DNA of 10,684 nt from Pseudobdellovibrionaceae bacterium (GTDB taxonomy: Bacteria; Bdellovibrionota; Bdellovibrionia; Bdellovibrionales; Bdellovibrionaceae), in NCBI GenBank assembly GCA_014376325.1, contig JACMRP010000278.1:1-10684 (forward strand), given 5' to 3'. Below the pieces are notes generated by a model, which searched no databases, was not told the DNA's origin, and was given only the letters and a program-made list of their open reading frames with translations. The position numbers and the translations under genes were made by a program. This document shows, piece by piece, positions 1-6,764 of the stretch; position 1 is the first letter of the stretch; each line of letters starts with the position of its first letter.

Positions 1-28
1 GCCGAACCCGCGTACATACGTTTTCATC

Positions 29-1621
29 ATGATTAGCACATCCAATGTCAGCCTTCGTTTCGGTGGAAAAAAACTTTTCGAGGACGTGAATGTTAAGTTC
101 ACTCCAGGAAACTGCTACGGGCTTATCGGAGCAAACGGGGCCGGAAAAACGACATTTTTTAAAGTGCTTTCGAAAGAAATGGAACCAAACACCGGCGAAG
201 TTTTTATCGCGCCCGATATGCGATTGTCGGTACTGAAACAAGATCATTTTGCCTACGATGAACTGACCGTCTTGAAAACTGTTTTAATGGGTAACGAACG
301 CCTTTTCAAAATAATGGAAGAGAAAGACGCTCTCTACGCTAAGCCAGATTTTTCGGAAGCTGACGGTGAACGTGCCTCTGAACTAGAAAACGAATTCGCT
401 GAGCTGAATGGCTGGGAAGCCGAATCTGAAGCGGGCGTCATGCTTGCCGGTTTAAACATTCCAGAAGGAATGCATACCAAACTTATGAAAGAGCTTACGT
501 CCGGCGAAAAGGTGAAGGTTTTGCTCGCGCAGGCCTTATTCGGACAGCCCGGAATATTGTTGCTCGATGAACCGACGAATCATTTAGATATCTACGCCAT
601 CCAATGGTTGGAAAACTTTCTTTTCAACTTTCAAAACACGGTGATCGTCATTTCCCACGATCGCCATTTTTTAAATAAAGTTTGCACTCACATCGCGGAC
701 ATCGATTTCGGAAAAGTAACAACGTACTCGGGCAATTACGATTTCTGGCGTGAGGCCAGTGAGCTTCGTCAGCGATTATTATCTGATCAAAATAAAAAGA
801 GCTCAGACAAGGCAGAGGAATTAAAAAGCTTCATCGCCCGCTTCAGCGCAAACGCCTCTAAATCTAGCCAAGCGTCATCGCGTCAGAAGCAGTTGGAAAA
901 ATTGGTGTTCAATGATCTGCCCGCCTCTACGCGCAAACAGCCATTCATCGGTTTTGAGCCGAAGCGTGAAATTGGAAACGACATTGTTTCCGTCGAAAAA
1001 GTGAACAAAAGTTTTGAAGGCGAAGTTTTGTTAAAGAACATCAACTTCAATCTTCGTAAGGGCGATAAAGTTGTCTTGTTAGGTCGCAACGATCTCGCGA
1101 AAACTTTGTTGTTAGATATTTTGGCCGGCGACGTCCCTGCCGAATCAGGAACCGTTCAATGGGGAGTCACCACGATTCGCAGTTACTTTCCGACAGATAA
1201 TTCTAAATATTTTCAAGGCGACGAAGGCAGTCTCGTCGAATGGCTTCGGCAGTACTCAGACGATAAAGATGAATCCTTTTTACGCGGATTTTTAGGAAAA
1301 ATGCTTTTCAGTGGTGACGATGCTCTGAAAAAGCCGACGGTCCTGTCGGGTGGTGAAAAAGTTCGCTGCATGTTCTCTAAAATGATGTTGTCTGGAGCGA
1401 ATATCCTGTTGTTAGACGGACCCACGAATCACTTAGATTTAGAAAGTATTTCCGCGGTGAACGACGGTCTAAAGCGCTTCAAAGGGACCGTGATATTTAC
1501 GTCTCACGATCATGAACTGATTCAAACCGTTGCGAACCGGGTCATCGAAATTGATCAGACCGTGGTATACGACAATCACATTACCTACGAAGAGTATTTG
1601 GCAATCAAGGCGAAATCCTGA
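29..1621 (+). CDS. ybiT: ABC-F family ATPase, YbiT/YkpA-like, with degenerate second ATPase site
   Basis: Soluble ABC-F protein of 530 residues with two nucleotide-binding domains and no membrane segments; family members act on ribosomes, many through the tRNA exit-site region. NBD1 is intact: Walker A GANGAGKTT (34-42), Q-loop Gln71, a signature-like LTSGE (156-160), Walker B LLLDEPTNHLD (177-187) and switch His210. The interdomain linker (about 240-312) holds the conserved FxARFSANASKSxQA-type segment near 269-282 expected of the P-site tRNA-interacting region. NBD2 is altered: Walker A reads GRNDLAKT (352-359, Ala for the last Gly) and Walker B reads LLDGPTNHLD (461-470), so Gly464 replaces the catalytic Glu. 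Its signature LSGGE (439-443) and His493 remain. Length and start (MISTSNV) match my recollection of E. coli YbiT, although no clear Shine-Dalgarno lies in the 28 bases before the ATG. The thioredoxin gene follows 31 bp downstream, probably cotranscribed. Family call is firm; the exact cellular role is unknown. Confidence 0.93.
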   Translation: MISTSNVSLRFGGKKLFEDVNVKFTPGNCYGLIGANGAGKTTFFKVLSKEMEPNTGEVFIAPDMRLSVLKQDHFAYDELTVLKTVLMGNERLFKIMEEKDALYAKPDFSEADGERASELENEFAELNGWEAESEAGVMLAGLNIPEGMHTKLMKELTSGEKVKVLLAQALFGQPGILLLDEPTNHLDIYAIQWLENFLFNFQNTVIVISHDRHFLNKVCTHIADIDFGKVTTYSGNYDFWREASELRQRLLSDQNKKSSDKAEELKSFIARFSANASKSSQASSRQKQLEKLVFNDLPASTRKQPFIGFEPKREIGNDIVSVEKVNKSFEGEVLLKNINFNLRKGDKVVLLGRNDLAKTLLLDILAGDVPAESGTVQWGVTTIRSYFPTDNSKYFQGDEGSLVEWLRQYSDDKDESFLRGFLGKMLFSGDDALKKPTVLSGGEKVRCMFSKMMLSGANILLLDGPTNHLDLESISAVNDGLKRFKGTVIFTSHDHELIQTVANRVIEIDQTVVYDNHITYEEYLAIKAKS

Positions 1622-1652
1622 TAGCATTTTTCTATTACTAGAGAGGTGCCCC

Positions 1653-1994
1653 ATGATCGTCACCGAGATTACACGTCAAACGATAAAAGAAACGATCGAA
1701 AATAATCAAATTGTGATTTTCGATTTTTGGGCCCCTTGGTGTGGGCCGTGCAAAAGATTTGGTCCCATTTTCGAGGCCGTAGCCGAAAAACATCCCGATG
1801 TAAAATTCGTAAAAGTAAATACTGACTTAGAGCAAGAGCTATCGAGCGCCTTCGAAATCATGTCGATCCCGACAATCGCGGTCATAAAAGAACAAGATAT
1901 AATTCTTGTCCAACCGGGCGCAGTGAACGAAGACATCCTCGTGCAAATTGTCATGCGAGCCAAAGAAGTCGATATGCAACTAGTCCGCGATTAG
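1653..1994 (+). CDS. Thioredoxin
   Basis: Small cytoplasmic dithiol-disulfide oxidoreductase of 113 residues. The active site is FWAPWCGPC (25-33) with redox cysteines 30 and 33, preceded by the beta-strand VIFDF. The cis-proline loop is SIPT (71-74, Pro73). The later PGAVNED segment (88-94) matches the usual PGAL region of bacterial thioredoxins. There is no signal peptide, so it should act in the cytosol. The reading frame stays open upstream to 1530 inside the ABC-F gene, but the ATG at 1653 is chosen: GAGAGGTG (1641-1648) is a good Shine-Dalgarno 4 bases ahead, and this start gives the normal family length. It is probably in one transcript with the ABC-F gene. Its stop codon overlaps that of the convergent DTW gene. 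Several thioredoxins usually exist per genome, so I do not assign trxA. Confidence 0.95.
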   Translation: MIVTEITRQTIKETIENNQIVIFDFWAPWCGPCKRFGPIFEAVAEKHPDVKFVKVNTDLEQELSSAFEIMSIPTIAVIKEQDIILVQPGAVNEDILVQIVMRAKEVDMQLVRD

Positions 1995-2719
1995 CAAGTA
2001 CCGGTCGCTGGTTCTTTTCTTCTTCGATAGCGGACGTTATTTTCTGAGCGGCTGATGAAGTGCAACTGCAATTCGACCATCTTGTCGAATACGTAAGTCA
2101 GTTTGTCGTGTTCACGAGTGGAGATATCGAATCCCTGGGTTTCGCCGATGAGTTCTATCGTGTTATGGATAGCTTCGATTGTCGAGACGCAAGCCGGATG
2201 GGGCTGCTTACGCACTCGAAAATTAGACGGCTTTTCTGGCGAAAAGCAAATCCTTGGTACCAATTTTAGGTTCTCGCTATGGTACATCGTTTTTCTGGCC
2301 GTGTGCCAAGTTCCATCTATCACAAAAATTGTGAGCCTTTTGCCTTTGGGAAACAGATTTTGTTTTGCTTCATTGGACAGTGGAGAAATATCTTTCGAGA
2401 GTCTTCCCGGATACAAAATCACCGGATGACGATTCGGATCAGCTAAGATCGCATTTACCGCGTCGTCGTTGGTGTAGTCTTGTCCCATAATTAATTGCGA
2501 ATTTTCTAACGTCAGGCTGGCCATTCTACCCGTTGCGATCCGACGCTTTACTTCAATGGGATGAATCAATACGACGAAATCAATATTAGAGTCGAACCGC
2601 TGTACGTGAGCGCAGTAACAACCGAACTGCGGTTGCAGGCAGTTTGTGCACAACTCTCTGTAGATTGGCTTTTCATTTTGTAACTTCTTGCGGTTTTTGA
2701 GGTAAGTTTCAACGTCCAA
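1991..2719 (-). CDS. DTW-domain tRNA-uridine aminocarboxypropyltransferase (TapT/YfiP-like)
   Basis: This 242-residue protein belongs to the DTW family, whose characterised members (E. coli TapT, human DTWD1/2) transfer the 3-amino-3-carboxypropyl group of S-adenosylmethionine to a tRNA uridine, giving acp3U. The hallmark DGTW is at 135-138 within IFVIDGTW. Other conserved parts are an N-terminal four-cysteine zinc-type motif (C24, C27, C34, C36), a LIHPIEVKRR-type segment (51-60) and RKQPHPACVSTIEA (170-183). The start is a TTG: no nearby ATG fits and a strong GGAGGT site sits 5 bases upstream, which places the cysteine motif near the N-terminus as expected. It is downstream of the hemerythrin and lipoprotein genes on the same strand (66-bp gap), so it may be the last gene of that unit. 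The C-terminus is rich in Arg/Lys (229-236), plausible for RNA contact. Confidence 0.9.
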   Translation of the reverse strand: MDVETYLKNRKKLQNEKPIYRELCTNCLQPQFGCYCAHVQRFDSNIDFVVLIHPIEVKRRIATGRMASLTLENSQLIMGQDYTNDDAVNAILADPNRHPVILYPGRLSKDISPLSNEAKQNLFPKGKRLTIFVIDGTWHTARKTMYHSENLKLVPRICFSPEKPSNFRVRKQPHPACVSTIEAIHNTIELIGETQGFDISTREHDKLTYVFDKMVELQLHFISRSENNVRYRRRKEPATGTC

Positions 2720-2730
2720 CAGGGACCTCC
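2717..2730 (-). promoter_or_regulatory. Strong Shine-Dalgarno that decides a TTG start (DTW gene)
   Basis: Read on the minus strand, GGAGGT (2730-2725) is followed by a 5-base spacer CCCTG and then TTG (2719-2717). This is the best ribosome binding site in the window and fixes the start of the DTW gene at a non-ATG codon. A near-perfect site in front of a weak start codon keeps initiation reasonable without an ATG. Confidence 0.8.
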
Positions 2731-2785
2731 GTAACGAGAGTCTAACTGAGGGAGTGCCCGCCCGTGTACTGGACCAATAGCGAGT

Positions 2786-3448
2786 TTACATCGTTTTTAT
2801 GAAGTCTTCGGCCTGGGCAATCGACGTGTTCATATCCGTGATCAGAGACTCGATGTCGCCTTCAATTTTGGCAGATTCGCCTTCAAGACCGGTAATCGCT
2901 TGCGCGTTGAGGTTGTGTTTCAAATACAAAACCTGATCTTTGAATTTTTTCAGAACGGGCCCCATCTTAGCTTCAGACTTTTTGAGGGAAGCGTAAAAGG
3001 TGCGGTACTTTTTTTGAGTGTCATCCAGGCTGGCTGAACTTTTCTGACGTAGCGAAGGCGTTTCGATTTGCGTGATTTCTTTGCGCCACTCTTCGAATAG
3101 ATCCTGAGCAACGGTTTCAATCTTTGCTACACGGACGTGAACATCGTTCGCGTCCTTTTCTGCATCTTCGTAGGAAGAGTTTAATGAGCGGTATTTTTTC
3201 TCTAGGTTGCCGCCGTCAATGGCATAAACTTCTTTAAGCCTGTCTAAAGCGTCCTTGAAAGATTTTCCTGCGTCTTCCTGATCTTCTTTTACATTTTTAA
3301 CTTCTCTTTTAAACAGGTCGCGCTTTTGCACTCCGACCAATTCGTACGCGGAATATTTAGTTTCCCGGGCCGCTTTGTTGATCGCGCTTTGGCAGGACGT
3401 CAAAAGAATCGAGGTAAGAATTAAAATAAACAAATTCAACATTTTCAT
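2786..3448 (-). CDS. DUF2959-like coiled-coil outer-membrane lipoprotein
   Basis: A 220-residue predicted lipoprotein. The N-terminus MKMLNLFILILTSILLTSC has a short hydrophobic stretch ending in the lipobox LTSC with Cys19. The next residues are Gln-Ser rather than Asp, which by the usual Lol rule points to the outer membrane. The mature part is almost entirely charged helix, with heptad-like Leu/Val spacing from about 40 to 210. The YSAYELVGVQKRDLFKREV region (32-50) and the following KxxxEDQEDAxxSFKDAL pattern resemble DUF2959, a family of unknown function; this is recall, not a search. The ATG has AAGGA (3460-3456) 7 bases upstream. It lies 31 bp after the hemerythrin gene on the same strand, so the two are probably cotranscribed. 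No catalytic motif is visible; a structural or envelope-stress role is only a guess. Confidence 0.82.
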   Translation of the reverse strand: MKMLNLFILILTSILLTSCQSAINKAARETKYSAYELVGVQKRDLFKREVKNVKEDQEDAGKSFKDALDRLKEVYAIDGGNLEKKYRSLNSSYEDAEKDANDVHVRVAKIETVAQDLFEEWRKEITQIETPSLRQKSSASLDDTQKKYRTFYASLKKSEAKMGPVLKKFKDQVLYLKHNLNAQAITGLEGESAKIEGDIESLITDMNTSIAQAEDFIKTM

Positions 3449-3479
3449 CAGATGATCCTTACTTTCTTTAGCTAAGATA

Positions 3480-3944
3480 TCAAAGCGCGCCGTGACTTAG
3501 ATCGGTCGGATTCATCTGCGTTTCTAGTCGAATCTGCAAGTACAGATCCTGCAGTTCCTGAGACTGATGTTTTGAAATCGTCTTTTCAAAGTGCGGGAAC
3601 AGATCCTCTTCTTCTTCTTTAAGATGATGTTCCACGTAGTCGCAGAGGACCTTCTTTTTAGCTTCCTGCAAATCAGGATTTTTGGTGCGTTTGATTTTTT
3701 CCAAAAGTTCATCGGCAATTCGATGTTCTTGCAAACCCTCTAGAATATCTGGACGGAGCCAATTATTTTCTTTACGGATGCGGTACAATGACTGCTCTTC
3801 AGCTTTTGTGTGGGACTCTAAAAGGTCGACAAACAAATCATAGGCAATCGCCTTTTTTTTGGGCGACAAGCGTGCTGACTTGATCTGCTTCATCAATTTT
3901 CGGAGGGCTTCGTGGTCTTCAATAAGGACGTCTGAGTATTTCAT
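3480..3944 (-). CDS. Hemerythrin HHE cation-binding domain protein
   Basis: A 154-residue soluble four-helix-bundle protein with the histidine/glutamate pattern of the hemerythrin HHE family, which binds a non-heme di-iron centre and senses or handles oxygen, nitric oxide or iron. Candidate ligands in order are His11 (EDHEAL), His45 and Glu49 (ESHTKAEE), His74 (QEHRIAD), and His107 with Glu111 within EHHLKEEEEDLFPHF (105-119). The C-terminal motif closes in the characteristic LFP. There is no signal peptide, and no DNA-binding or methyl-acceptor domain is fused, so it is a stand-alone cytoplasmic binder. Upstream of the ATG only a weak AGG is seen. It is the first gene of a minus-strand unit with the lipoprotein and perhaps the DTW enzyme. 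The exact ligand (oxygen, NO, iron repair) cannot be told from sequence. Confidence 0.9.
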   Translation of the reverse strand: MKYSDVLIEDHEALRKLMKQIKSARLSPKKKAIAYDLFVDLLESHTKAEEQSLYRIRKENNWLRPDILEGLQEHRIADELLEKIKRTKNPDLQEAKKKVLCDYVEHHLKEEEEDLFPHFEKTISKHQSQELQDLYLQIRLETQMNPTDLSHGAL

Positions 3945-4129
3945 GCTGGCCTAAAAAGCAAAACACGTGCGCAAGCGATCGCTGTCATATGGCATTTGAG
4001 CATTATCGGGCGAAAAGTCTGGGACAAATATCCCGAGAGTTCGGGGAATTATGATCAATATTCGACAAATATGGCCGTAGATCTAGGGAACTCACTGGAA
4101 TTAATCCAGAATTGTGCCGTTAAGATGTT
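3945..4129. promoter_or_regulatory. Divergent intergenic region with inverted and direct repeats
   Basis: This 185-bp gap separates the divergent hemerythrin and pseudo-receiver genes, so it should hold both promoters. On the plus strand, GACAAATAT occurs at 4023-4031 and again at 4064-4072, a 41-bp period (about four helical turns). The first copy sits in GGGA-N6-TCCC (4021-4034). A second hairpin, CCCGA-GAGT-TCGGG (4032-4045), uses the same CCC, so the two are mutually exclusive. A third inverted repeat, CTGGA-ATTAA-TCCAG (4095-4109), lies 20 bases before the ATG. A 10-bp palindrome AGCGATCGCT is at 3974-3983. Only weak -10 candidates are visible: TATGAT at 4050-4055 for the plus gene and GATAAT (4007-4002) for the minus gene. 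The repeats are plain in the sequence; their function is inferred. Confidence 0.5.
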
Positions 4130-5416
4130 ATGAACAATTCCGGAGCCGAGCTCCCGAAAACGATGCTTATTTTAAAATCAAGAGCTTCGAGCCTAACCGC
4201 TACGGAGACATTCCTGCGCAATCGCGGCTGGGAAATCTATTCGACGGCCGATTTAAAAGAAGCGTTGATGCAGGTTGTTTCGAAAAAACACAGCTACGTC
4301 CTAATTAGTATCGATCACGCGAATAAAAAAATACCTATGCTGCCAAAACTTATCAGCGAGAAATACAAAGTCGCGGTGATTTCGTTTGCAGAATCTACCT
4401 CTGCGATGTCCTTCAATACGCTGACAGCTTCTCCAACCGACTACAAAATCTACGCACCGGTGACGGGGCCTGCGGTCGAACGCTGCGTAAACAAGTACAC
4501 CAAAGATTTAGATACGCTTTCTAAATTGAAGGTAAAGAATGATGACTTACAAAGCGATCTGCAATTTTTAAGACGCATGAAAGAAGAAGAGGAGTCTGTT
4601 TCAAGCATCTTCGTTTCTGGGAAGACCCCCATCAAAAATGGATTCGGCACGGTCTATCACCGACGTCCGGAAGATATCCGTGACGGACGTATGGAAGAGC
4701 TTCGTAAACTCAGCGATGCAAACGATTCCCTGATAGCGCGGGGTACGCACAAGTCACTTATCGGAAATGTCGATATCCTGGACGGTAATGTTGTGCACAA
4801 AATTGAAGAGACTTCGACTCCAACTTGTATCTTTGTCGATTCGCCTAGATTTTCTGGCTACTTAGTTGCGGCATTGGGCAAAAATCAGCCGATCGATGCT
4901 CGCTTGATCGGTAAAATCCAAACCTCTCTTTTTAGTTTTCTAAAAGAAAACGGAGAAGAAGTTTCGGAGCATGAAACCCTCAGCATCACCTTGAAGCCGG
5001 TTGCTTTCGAGCCGTGGGCACTAGAATACGCAGACTTCTTGAAAACGACGGTTCACCAAGGCAACGAAATATCGATGGCATTCTTCCCACGAAACCCGGT
5101 CGCACCCCGATTCGAAGAATCGGCGCACCCTGAAATGATGAAGCTCAAAATCAATGACTTGCAGGGTGACCGCAAAGTCGAATTTGATCTGTTTATGCAT
5201 CTTGAAAATAATAACAAATTTATTCTGTACACGCCAAAAGGCGGAGTCTTCTATACTAAGCAGCTGGATCGTTTGAAGAGTCAGGGCATTACTCATATGC
5301 ATGTTCAAAAAGAATCCGTTCCCGCGATTTCCAAGTATCACGCGCAGAATTATCTGAACGAGCTTATTGATGACTACGAAGAAAAGCAGCGTCAGTTAAA
5401 CACCGACGCTGCTTAG
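4130..5416 (+). CDS. Pseudo-receiver domain protein with coiled coil and C-terminal HD-GYP-associated-like module
   Basis: A 428-residue cytoplasmic protein I cannot name. Residues about 11-125 have the alternating strand/helix pattern of a response-regulator receiver, but the key residues are gone. The first strand TMLILKS lacks the acidic pair, the third strand reads VLISID with Ser60 at the likely phospho-Asp place (Asp62 is two residues later), and the last strand reads YKIYAPVTG with Ala where the switch Lys should be. Residues about 125-158 form a charged helix (SKLKVKNDDLQSDLQFL, then EEEE), probably a short coiled coil. The centre (160-340) is unassigned mixed alpha/beta. Residues about 350-420 (EFDLFMHLENNNKFILYTPKG, then LDRLKSQGITHMHVQKESV) resemble the module that precedes HD-GYP domains in Bdellovibrio-type regulators, but no HD-GYP domain follows. 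No strong Shine-Dalgarno is seen at the ATG. It is probably a non-phosphorylated signalling adaptor; the role is inference. Confidence 0.7.
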   Translation: MNNSGAELPKTMLILKSRASSLTATETFLRNRGWEIYSTADLKEALMQVVSKKHSYVLISIDHANKKIPMLPKLISEKYKVAVISFAESTSAMSFNTLTASPTDYKIYAPVTGPAVERCVNKYTKDLDTLSKLKVKNDDLQSDLQFLRRMKEEEESVSSIFVSGKTPIKNGFGTVYHRRPEDIRDGRMEELRKLSDANDSLIARGTHKSLIGNVDILDGNVVHKIEETSTPTCIFVDSPRFSGYLVAALGKNQPIDARLIGKIQTSLFSFLKENGEEVSEHETLSITLKPVAFEPWALEYADFLKTTVHQGNEISMAFFPRNPVAPRFEESAHPEMMKLKINDLQGDRKVEFDLFMHLENNNKFILYTPKGGVFYTKQLDRLKSQGITHMHVQKESVPAISKYHAQNYLNELIDDYEEKQRQLNTDAA

Positions 5417-5435
5417 TCTAATTCCAATCTAAATT

Positions 5436-5687
5436 CTATCGATCCTGATTCGGAGCCGATGGGTCAGGAACCGTTCCTGGCTTTTCGGTGGCACCCGGAG
5501 CGCTATCGGGGGCAGATGTGTTCATATCGTCTGTCTTGTAGGGATTCATATCAGTACGGCTTCTTCCTATAATAAAAAACATCGCAAGACCGGCGATGGC
5601 CGCAATGGCGATCGTGATGTAAAGGGCTCGGGCTACTTTTCTCTCTTTTGCCGGACTGTGGCCCGTCGTTGAATGGATCGGTTGCAT
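5436..5687 (-). CDS. Small single-span membrane protein with Pro/Asp/Ser-rich tail
   Basis: An 83-residue protein with no family I recognise. A short basic N-terminus (KERKVAR, 14-20) is followed by one hydrophobic helix (about 21-40, ALYITIAIAAIAGLAMFFII) and then a low-complexity tail (42-83) rich in Pro, Asp, Ser, Thr and Ala. The positive charges before the helix suggest N-in with the tail in the periplasm, although Arg42 and Arg44 just after the helix weaken that prediction. It is judged real because the ATG is preceded by an excellent AAAGGAG (5700-5694) at 6 bases, and because the hydrophobic span and stop are clean. It lies convergent to the pseudo-receiver gene (19-bp gap) and 144 bp downstream of the SDR gene, probably with its own promoter. 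Confidence 0.75.
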   Translation of the reverse strand: MQPIHSTTGHSPAKERKVARALYITIAIAAIAGLAMFFIIGRSRTDMNPYKTDDMNTSAPDSAPGATEKPGTVPDPSAPNQDR

Positions 5688-5831
5688 AGTTATCTCCTTT
5701 AAGAAGTTTCAGCCGCATTAGGGCCGCTAAATACTTTGATAGTATATTCTGTGAAACCACAATAAGCGGTGATAATGGCAAGGAGAAAAGATCTCGATTT
5801 CTTCACAATATTTTTTAAATTAAAAACTGCG
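5688..5831. other. Intergenic region between SDR and small membrane protein genes
   Basis: 144 bp without a convincing gene. The minus-strand sequence TATACT (5744-5739) is a fair -10 for the small membrane protein gene, but no good -35 stands 16-18 bp ahead of it. An all-A/T inverted repeat TTTTT-AAATT-AAAAA (5812-5826) lies just past the SDR stop; it lacks the GC stem of an intrinsic terminator. Confidence 0.35.
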
Positions 5832-6764
5832 CTACTTATCATTCCGGCGGTTCGTATACTTTTGGCTCCAGCTTTTTGAGTTCGGTAGGAACGCAAATAA
5901 CATCGGCAACAGCCAACGTCTAGGCACCCACCTTCTCAGATAATAGAACACGGCAGCGTCCAGGGTGGCCGGTATCCAAAGTGGTGGATTTTCCGTTTGA
6001 ATCACTTTTAAAATTAAATTTGCCAGAGTTTCCGGTCGCGTGAGGCTCATCGACATCAGGCGCTCAACGAATGGGGTCATGTTTTCGTAATAGTCAGAAT
6101 AAACTTTGCCTGCAACATTTTCTGGTTTCGATAACTCCGTGTAATAGACATTTTTAAAGGAATTTGATTTAATGAATCCCGGTTGGATTAAGCTGACATT
6201 AATTCCGAGCGGCTTAGCTTCGTACCAGAGGGCCTCGCTCATGCCTTCGAGTGCGTATTTAGAAGCGCTGTACGACGACATCGTCGGCATCGCGAGCATT
6301 CCACTCACAGAAGAGATGTTAATAATTTTTCCTCTACCGAGCTGTCGCATAGCCGGCATGACCTGACGGATAAGGTTTACGGGTCCAAGATAGTTAGTAC
6401 TCATCTGCAAAAATTCGTCTTTTTCGGTCATGTGTTCGACCACTGCACGAAAACTAATTCCTGCATTATTCACCAGAATATTTACCGCCTGCCACTTACT
6501 CTCGATTTCTTTAACCAGAGAAGCTCGATTCGATTCGGAGGTTACATCTAGCTCACGAATCCAAAAACGATCGTCTTCTTTAAACTTTGCTTGAAGTCCC
6601 GCGAGTGAGTTTTTGCGCGCCGTAATGATGACGCGATATCTAGGCAAAGCGTAAAGCATTTCTGCGACGGCCAGCCCCAATCCGGTGCTGCAACCGGTGA
6701 CTAAAATAACGGGCTTAAATGTCTGTGGTGTCCGCCGCCGGAACCAGTACCAGAGATGAATCAA
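5832..6764 (-). CDS. Classical short-chain dehydrogenase/reductase
   Basis: A 310-residue NAD(P)-dependent oxidoreductase of the classical SDR type. The cofactor motif is TGCSTGLG (23-30) at the end of the first strand, LDVT (72-75) marks the adenine pocket, and NNAG is at 99-102. The catalytic set is Asn124, Ser152, Tyr165 and Lys169 (YSASK, 165-169), followed by QPGFIKS (194-200). Arg50 after the second strand hints at NADP(H) preference. The protein is longer than the usual 250 residues: the tail (about 265-300) has an amphipathic, Arg/Trp/Leu-rich stretch (YYLRRWVPRRWLLPML) that could bind the membrane, as in SDRs acting on lipids, retinoids or steroids. The true substrate cannot be read from sequence. 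The start is TTG with GAGG 5 bases upstream; the next in-frame Met (36) falls beyond the cofactor motif, which excludes it. The tail end is encoded close to an A/T-only repeat. Confidence 0.92.
   Translation of the reverse strand: MIHLWYWFRRRTPQTFKPVILVTGCSTGLGLAVAEMLYALPRYRVIITARKNSLAGLQAKFKEDDRFWIRELDVTSESNRASLVKEIESKWQAVNILVNNAGISFRAVVEHMTEKDEFLQMSTNYLGPVNLIRQVMPAMRQLGRGKIINISSVSGMLAMPTMSSYSASKYALEGMSEALWYEAKPLGINVSLIQPGFIKSNSFKNVYYTELSKPENVAGKVYSDYYENMTPFVERLMSMSLTRPETLANLILKVIQTENPPLWIPATLDAAVFYYLRRWVPRRWLLPMLFAFLPNSKSWSQKYTNRRNDK

Noticed and set aside
1530..1652. Longer N-terminus for thioredoxin
   Set aside because: It lies inside the ABC-F coding sequence, has no thioredoxin-like content, and the ATG at 1653 has its own Shine-Dalgarno and gives the normal family length.
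2060..2429. Plus-strand ORFs inside the DTW gene
   Set aside because: They are antisense shadows: the minus-strand frame has a full family signature and the plus-strand translations have none.
3974..3983. AGCGATCGCT palindrome as a HIP1-type repeat
   Set aside because: I found only this one copy in the window, so a repeated-element claim is not supported.
5812..5826. A/T palindrome after the SDR stop as an intrinsic terminator
   Set aside because: The stem contains no G or C, so it would be too weak; no other terminator-like hairpin is seen there.
5551..5896. Overlapping minus-strand ORFs of 76 and 65 residues
   Set aside because: They overlap the small membrane protein and the SDR tail in other frames, lack ribosome sites as good as those of the chosen genes, and have no recognisable pattern.
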